Assembly (NCBI GenBank): GCA_938033695.1 | Contig: CALHKE010000018.1 | Location: forward strand, 61,927 to 125,926 | Direction: 5' to 3' | Source: an uncultured Candidatus Saccharibacteria bacterium | Lineage (GTDB): Bacteria > Patescibacteriota > Saccharimonadia > Saccharimonadales > Saccharimonadaceae | Length of the DNA stretch: 64,000 bases | Part shown: positions 59,943-64,000 of the stretch, in pieces | Numbering within the stretch: the first letter of the stretch is position 1 | Layout: each line of letters opens with the position of its first letter | Notes under the pieces: model-generated | Database searches by the model: none | What the model was told of the DNA's origin: nothing | What the model saw: only the letters and a program-made list of their open reading frames with translations | Position numbers and translations under genes: made by a program

Positions 59943-61157
59943 TTATTTCTCCTCTTTATCGAAAACTTTATGTTCTACTACTTCGAAACGAGCAATTTGC
60001 TCATTCCAAATAATAGTAGGGCTATAATTTCTTCTTGCTTGTTCAATATCTTTAAGCAAGAAACATAACGGATCGAACACTGTCAAACCTGTTTTGGCAC
60101 TATCAATAATCATGCCAATAACAGCAGGCGCAACAGCTAAACAATCCATTAAATAATTTTTGATAGACTCTTTTGATCTATCAGACCCTACGAATGCAAG
60201 GGTCATTTCTTTGATCTTATCATTCATAACTTGATCCATAGATAGATCTGTAGCGTCATCATATCGACGAACATATGGAGCATTACCATGTTCTTTACCA
60301 TATTCCTCGGCGATATTATCTTGCAATTTCTTAACAACTTTTTTATTGTTAAGATTTTGTAAGACTGTTGATGCACAGCTGTTATAAACACAGAAAATGC
60401 CTACAGCTGTATTTCCTGTTGCTAATGATGCTAGATAAACACCTGTCATTAACTCAGAAATATCAGCAAATTTAATACTGATATTCTTACCGAGTTCATC
60501 AGGGATATCGACAGATCTGCTGATGCGGTCTTCGAAAATCTTAAGATCTTCGCCAACCATCACCATGCATCCATCGGTGTCATTATCCATGCCACCTAAT
60601 AACCCTTTGACGCGTGTGCTACCTGAATATATAAACACACTATTTGGTGTATTTCTATATATATCTAGTAACATTTTTGCTTGGAATTCTTTAAGTTTCC
60701 CAAGCTTTACATAAATTTCAATGCGTTTTTTAATGATCTTAAAATCTACAATTTTTGCTCTGAGATTTTCACCTGCAGATGAGCAAGGGAATCTCATTAA
60801 GATAGCAATTTTATGGCGTAACGTTTTCTTATTTGTTACGAAAATTTCATTATCGCGTAATAATTTAATTCCAAACATTTTGCCAGGATCGCCTAATGCA
60901 CGGAGATATTGGCTGTCTTTATCTCCTTTTGCTTTAAGATCTTTCAGTTTTTTGGTGATATTTTTGGCAATATCTTTGCCTTTGTGGCTAAAGATATAAT
61001 CATCCATCGCTAGCCTAGGATCAGCTAAGATGGCACATTCAATGCCTGTGCCACCAAAAGATCCTCTCTTATAAGATTCCAATACCTGCAAAGCTTCGTC
61101 TACAAGAATACTTACAAGATATTGAAATTTTTCATTACTTAAGATACTATTATTCAT
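59943..61157 (-). CDS. candidate beta'-like double-psi barrel RNA polymerase subunit
   Basis: The 404-residue protein has KIAILMRFPCSSAGENLRA (residues 116-134) and, 60 residues later, VFIYSGSTRVKGLLGGMDNDTDGCMVMVGED (residues 174-204). This layout resembles the second double-psi beta-barrel of YonO/QDE-1-type polymerases: an R-x-P-C strand, a strand-loop, and a GG-x-D-x-D-x-D motif whose three aspartates, two residues apart, would bind the catalytic metal. The usual form is D-x-D-G-D, so the glycine is displaced. A calcium-type DxDxDG loop is the alternative reading. GGAGGAG precedes the ATG; 18 nt separate it from the upstream subunit gene. Confidence 0.45.
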   Translation of the reverse strand: MNNSILSNEKFQYLVSILVDEALQVLESYKRGSFGGTGIECAILADPRLAMDDYIFSHKGKDIAKNITKKLKDLKAKGDKDSQYLRALGDPGKMFGIKLLRDNEIFVTNKKTLRHKIAILMRFPCSSAGENLRAKIVDFKIIKKRIEIYVKLGKLKEFQAKMLLDIYRNTPNSVFIYSGSTRVKGLLGGMDNDTDGCMVMVGEDLKIFEDRISRSVDIPDELGKNISIKFADISELMTGVYLASLATGNTAVGIFCVYNSCASTVLQNLNNKKVVKKLQDNIAEEYGKEHGNAPYVRRYDDATDLSMDQVMNDKIKEMTLAFVGSDRSKESIKNYLMDCLAVAPAVIGMIIDSAKTGLTVFDPLCFLLKDIEQARRNYSPTIIWNEQIARFEVVEHKVFDKEEK

Positions 61158-61175
61158 TTTTCTCCTCCATTGTTA

Positions 61176-62234
61176 TTATCTAGCATACTCGTTAAAGTCA
61201 TGCTGGTGCATTTGACCAGATGCTGTAGCTTGAGTAGCTTTGATAACTTGTAATACCTTAAACTTATTTTTAGTTGGCTCTATAAACTGTGGAACAGCCT
61301 TAAAGCCATTAAAATCTGTAACATAAACTAATTCGCCAGCAGGATTACCAACGATCCATACTTTTTGTGAACCATTGTATCCTTTATCTACTTGGCTAAG
61401 AGACTGAACATTTTCTTGTTCAATCTCAGCAGCTAATTGAAACCATCTACTCATGTTTTTCATTGGAGTAGACCCTGTCTTTGTGCAAGAGCTAACTCGT
61501 ACTTGAAGATATGCGTTAACATCTGTAGGAACACCATACTCACGACAGAACCAGTAATGGCTATGATAACTTTGGCCATCTAGCTCTGATTCGTCACCAA
61601 GGCTCATATCATTAAAAACCATGATACAATACTTGGATAAATCAAGCTCAACTTCTCTGCCATTTGCTGACCAAAGGTTAGCGTAGGTTGAAGTCTTTGT
61701 AGCTTTACCTACACTTAATTCAACAATATGGTCAAAGAAACCAATACCGTTGTTAGCGGCTTTAATTTTAGGCAACCAAAAATCTAGTCGATCTTTCGGA
61801 ACGACTAGACGCTTACCATTTCTAAGCGATGCAGCGGACATTGCAATAGTGGAGTATTTAACTCCTTCTATTGTATATGTCTGCATTGCCTCTTCATCGG
61901 TATCAAAATTATAGGCGATTATAATACAATCGCGAATAATCTCTTCGACTAGCATGAGAGATTTGTTTGTGTAAACAAAATCATCTTCACGAACCTCTCC
62001 TGTGCCCGTTAATACTTCTGCAACAGGGACCACATCAGATTCTTCAATAGCTCCTGTTACATTATAGCCAACAATAGTCATGTGGCTATCACGACTAGTT
62101 AAATAAAGTAGCCGTATTTTTGCCGTCTTTAGATCCTGCTTGGTGGCAGAAAATTGTGTCCAGTCTCCAGACGAAATGTCTCGAACTGTATTCGCAAATT
62201 CTGCTAACATAAAATTCTTTTTTTGTCTATTCAT
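61176..62234 (-). CDS. candidate beta-like double-psi barrel subunit
   Basis: The 352-residue protein has an N-terminal unknown region and a segment SELDGQSYHSHYWFCREYGVPTDVNAYLQVRVSSCTKTGS (residues 216-255). In eukaryotic-type RdRPs and YonO-like enzymes the first double-psi barrel shows a D-G...Q-x-R...K-G pattern; here DG is at 219-220, QVR at 244-246 and KTG at 252-254, with one extra residue before the lysine. The match is weaker than for the downstream gene. Gene order (beta-like before beta'-like) matches rpoB-rpoC. GGAGGAG precedes the ATG. Confidence 0.35.
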   Translation of the reverse strand: MNRQKKNFMLAEFANTVRDISSGDWTQFSATKQDLKTAKIRLLYLTSRDSHMTIVGYNVTGAIEESDVVPVAEVLTGTGEVREDDFVYTNKSLMLVEEIIRDCIIIAYNFDTDEEAMQTYTIEGVKYSTIAMSAASLRNGKRLVVPKDRLDFWLPKIKAANNGIGFFDHIVELSVGKATKTSTYANLWSANGREVELDLSKYCIMVFNDMSLGDESELDGQSYHSHYWFCREYGVPTDVNAYLQVRVSSCTKTGSTPMKNMSRWFQLAAEIEQENVQSLSQVDKGYNGSQKVWIVGNPAGELVYVTDFNGFKAVPQFIEPTKNKFKVLQVIKATQATASGQMHQHDFNEYAR

Positions 62235-62291
62235 TTTTTCTCCTCCATAAATAGAACTAAAAATAGTTTAAAGTCATTTCGGACAACAGCA

Positions 62292-62723
62292 TTATTTTAT
62301 GAAGCACTCATATGCTCTCAATGGAGCATCATTTTCCTTCATAAATTGTACAGCTGCCTCTAAGCTGAAAAACTTTTTGTGCCGTTTATTGCGACAGCCT
62401 TCTACGCAATCTTTCGCTTGTTCCCATGTGCGGAATATACCACACATAAATCCATGCGCTACGGCGTAATACGGGAGCTGATGCACTAACTTTTTATATG
62501 CTTCGTAGACGTGGTTGTCACAGCCATCCTCTACTGCTAATAGCGTATTTTTGCTTTCTCTCTCCTTGAGCATGTAGAACCCGTCTTCTGGACAGATCCT
62601 AGTGCTCACCATGTTTTTCTTATAGTAAGCTTGTGCTGCTTGCACTATTTCTTTAGCTGTTCTGCTATCAACAGCTTCTACTACTTCAAGAGTTTCAATG
62701 TTTAGAAAAGTTAACTTAGTCAT
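62292..62723 (-). CDS. protein with RNase H1-type RNA:DNA hybrid-binding domain
   Basis: The 143-residue protein has an N-terminal unknown domain and, from residue 84 to 132, the sequence YYAVAHGFMCGIFRTWEQAKDCVEG with the KKFFSLEAAVQFM tail, a clear match to the viroplasmin/caulimovirus VI domain (PF01693) that binds RNA:DNA hybrids at the N-terminus of RNase H1. No RNase H catalytic domain follows. It is the first gene of a four-gene set whose next members look like RNA polymerase halves, so binding of the transcription hybrid is an attractive but untested role. GGAGG precedes the ATG. Confidence 0.85.
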   Translation of the reverse strand: MTKLTFLNIETLEVVEAVDSRTAKEIVQAAQAYYKKNMVSTRICPEDGFYMLKERESKNTLLAVEDGCDNHVYEAYKKLVHQLPYYAVAHGFMCGIFRTWEQAKDCVEGCRNKRHKKFFSLEAAVQFMKENDAPLRAYECFIK

Positions 62724-62734
62724 ATTTCCTCCTC

Positions 62735-62831
62735 GTCTCTACATATTGTTATTAATCTATATCGCTTGATGTAGAGACTTGTTATATATATTATTTAACA
62801 AGCAATATAGATATATTATTTAAATATTGCT
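62735..62831 (-). promoter_or_regulatory. 5' untranslated region with three hairpins before the hybrid-binding gene
   Basis: Perfect stems GTCTCTACAT/ATGTAGAGAC (62735-62744 with 62769-62778), TTGTTA/TAACAA (62779-62784 with 62796-62801), and AGCAATAT/ATATTGCT (62801-62808 with 62824-62831). The first ends 8 nt before the ribosome binding site. Confidence 0.6.
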
Positions 62832-62863
62832 ATAGTTTATAGTCATACAGCTGGACTTACACT

Positions 62864-63145
62864 TTAGCGGCGATAGATTGGTACTGCAACCTTATCGCCT
62901 ACTTGTAATTGGCGAGAAGTTGCACCTCCTTCCATCTTCTTACTTTGAGCTACTGCTTCTGCAACAGCTTCTCTGATGTCATAGTCAACATCAGAGTTTT
63001 GGTTAGCATCTTTTACGATGCCTTCCATTGTTTCTCCGTATTGAACAACATGTAACTCATAATGATCTGGTGCAACTGGTGTTGTAAACCATACCATTGC
63101 TGCTGTTGCTACTGTTACCATTGCTACTGTTAATGTCTTTTTCAT
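62864..63145 (-). CDS. small exported protein with LysM-like domain
   Basis: The 93-residue protein has an N-terminal signal/membrane segment (residues 1-22) and a C-terminal HVVQYGETMEGI ... QLQVGDKVAVPI region resembling a LysM peptidoglycan-binding fold (V..G-[DE]-T....I and L.VGD...VP). AAGGAGG precedes the ATG. It is the only gene here with an export signal and may act at the wall of the host. Confidence 0.7.
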   Translation of the reverse strand: MKKTLTVAMVTVATAAMVWFTTPVAPDHYELHVVQYGETMEGIVKDANQNSDVDYDIREAVAEAVAQSKKMEGGATSRQLQVGDKVAVPIYRR

Positions 63146-63164
63146 TGTTTCCTCCTTGGATGCT

Positions 63165-63300
63165 TTTAACGTCTTCCCAAGACATAAAGATTAAAAGACA
63201 GACATCGTTATGTATGTCTGCGCAGTCTCGAGGCCCAGCTCTCCCTCAAATAACACCCTGAATCAAAGCAGGGGGGGCGAACTTTAGCTCTGAGACCACT
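63165..63300 (-). promoter_or_regulatory. structured leader of the LysM-like gene
   Basis: Minus-strand stems: GTCTC/GAGAC enclosing a CCCTG/CAGGG hairpin, then CAGACAT/ATGTCTG with an eight-base loop, then GTCTT/AAGAC close to the ribosome binding site. No recognised riboswitch motif. The rest of the gap (63301-63490) is AT-rich; a GGGGCGAAAAT stretch recalls the repeated leader but lacks its first hairpin. Confidence 0.5.
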
Positions 63301-63490
63301 TATATATAAAACACTTACCTCCTTCACCAGAACCCAAATTTTCGCCCCATATAAGCATTCTCATTTACCAAACACAACTGATAATACAACCATCACCACA
63401 CAAAATAAAAAAAGAGAGAGACACAAAAATAAAAGCACTTATTCTAAAACTTAATCTCAAAAATATACGCACAAAAAATTTTCCTTATAT

Positions 63491-63508
63491 AGCGAACATA
63501 TGTACGCT
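63491..63508. promoter_or_regulatory. 18-base near-palindrome
   Basis: AGCGAACATATGTACGCT is symmetric at all but one pair. It lies between the 63561 gene's terminator and the LysM leader and may be an operator. Confidence 0.45.
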
Positions 63509-63520
63509 AAAATAAGATAT

Positions 63521-63560
63521 AAAAATACCCGTGGCTCCTTAGAGTAAGGGTCTCCACGGG
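63521..63560 (-). terminator. terminator of the 63561 gene
   Basis: On the minus strand CCCGTGG/CCACGGG encloses CCTTA/TAAGG, followed by TATTTTTATA. It begins right after the stop codon. Confidence 0.85.
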
Positions 63561-63905
63561 CTATTTAGCAAATAAATTTTTGCTTCGTTTTATAATTTTT
63601 TCAGAAATAAAAAACGTAAAATCATAATCTTTCTGATGATAGTAAAAAGAAATTAAATTAATAAGCATACGATACTTATGTGGTAAAGTATAATTTGTAT
63701 TTTCTTGCAATAAAAGACTTACTTTGATATAACCAAGATTATTTAAAATATGATGGTTAGGAAATAATTCTTTTACGACATCTCTATATATAGAATAAAT
63801 AACAAGCATATTATTGTCGTAAGAGCCAGTCATATATTTAATTCTATTAGACTCTATAGAGTTTATATATTTAAGTATAGCTATCGTTCTCTTTTTAGGA
63901 CTCAT
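63561..63905 (-). CDS. hypothetical protein, 114 residues
   Basis: The basic helical product begins MSPKKRTIAILKYINSIE, followed by YNNxxLVIYSIYRDVV-type helices. No family recognised; size and basic helices would allow a small DNA-binding protein. AAAGGT precedes the ATG, and TATAAT on the minus strand lies 15 nt upstream. Confidence 0.65.
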   Translation of the reverse strand: MSPKKRTIAILKYINSIESNRIKYMTGSYDNNMLVIYSIYRDVVKELFPNHHILNNLGYIKVSLLLQENTNYTLPHKYRMLINLISFYYHQKDYDFTFFISEKIIKRSKNLFAK

Positions 63906-63920
63906 ATTTACCTTTTCGTA

Positions 63921-63972
63921 TTATACTACAAATCTTATCTGATAAGCTCCATAATATTAAAGTATCTGATAA
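63921..63972 (-). promoter_or_regulatory. promoter of the 63561 gene with paired operator-like repeats
   Basis: Minus-strand TATAAT lies at 63921-63926. Upstream, the 13-base palindrome CTTATCTGATAAG (63935-63947) and a second TATCTGATAA (63963-63972) are spaced 26 bp apart, a spacing that places two dimers on nearly the same DNA face. The 5' end of the promoter region extends to the window edge. Confidence 0.5.
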
Positions 63973-64000
63973 TAACTGAGTATATAAAAAATATACGATA

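Noticed and set aside
60572..60590. EF-hand or dockerin-type calcium loop at DNDTDG in the 404-residue protein
   Set aside because: The loop lacks the position-12 glutamate, and the surrounding strand pattern with RFPC upstream and GG before the aspartates fits a double-psi barrel better. It is kept as the alternative explanation.
57375..64000. Integrated prophage or plasmid with recognisable integrase, terminase or portal
   Set aside because: No integrase, terminase, capsid, Rep or relaxase motif is visible in the part inside the window; the type of element is left open.
1..64000. CRISPR array or insertion sequence
   Set aside because: No regularly spaced repeats of CRISPR type, and no transposase with terminal inverted repeats, were found.

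Overview
The window is mostly a compact, forward-biased bacterial chromosome segment (about 1-57,370) that fits a Candidate Phyla Radiation bacterium, most likely Candidatus Saccharibacteria (TM7). This placement is inference from gene content, tight spacing, many promoters whose -10 box sits 6-9 nt before the start codon (leaderless mRNAs), and reduced versions of housekeeping proteins. UGA is a normal stop: both RF1 (PVT motif) and RF2 (SPF motif) are encoded, which argues against the UGA-recoding SR1/Gracilibacteria. No rRNA operon, CRISPR array, insertion sequence or integrase is visible.

Chromosomal layout: the 3' end of a BspA-like surface protein (1-1461); rplJ-rplL with an L10 leader, and rlmH, on the minus strand; a DNA metabolism block (dnaX, dnaB, ybaB, recR, rmuC); ackA; dnaJ under a CIRCE operator; small envelope proteins; a RimB/RimK-like pair; a membrane-only ComEC; an RNA methyltransferase; SemiSWEET; a UvrD helicase-nuclease; DHH phosphoesterase; cysS; a queuosine salvage pair (transporter and tgt); lepB; htrA; prfA-prmC; rpmE2; rpsB-tsf; rseP-CPBP; greA; proS; frr-lysS; serS; hpf; secA-M16 peptidase; a peptidoglycan cluster that looks like the MurD2-MurL route to D-glutamate; two tRNA-Gln genes flanking an orphan gene; prfB; and ftsE-ftsX with a PcsB-like coiled-coil protein. 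Several proteins that normally hold structural zinc or an Fe-S cluster (DnaX, RecR, L31, DnaJ, SecA, the RlmD-like methyltransferase) have lost the cysteines here.

At about 57,370 the character changes abruptly. The PcsB-like gene stops before any C-terminal catalytic domain, and facing it is a strong ribosome binding site and start codon of a minus-strand gene that runs into it and dies after 22 codons. From there to the end every gene is on the minus strand, has strong GGAGG-type ribosome binding sites, uses AGA arginine codons, and is separated by long structured untranslated regions. This looks like a foreign element (phage or plasmid) joined to the chromosome, or a chimeric assembly join.

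The foreign region holds the most interesting content. A leader motif of two hairpins separated by GAAAT recurs four times upstream of small genes, with compensatory changes in the stems. Two compact structured RNAs (57,911-58,018 and 58,848-58,970) have long nested helices, one with a possible kissing loop and one with mutually exclusive pairings. A four-gene operon encodes a protein with an RNase H1-type RNA:DNA hybrid-binding domain, then two proteins that I read as candidate halves of a split, very small double-psi beta-barrel RNA polymerase (a QR/TKTG region in the first; RFPC and a GGxDxDxD signature in the second), then an unknown 324-residue protein. The polymerase reading rests on motif recognition by eye and has not been tested by any search.
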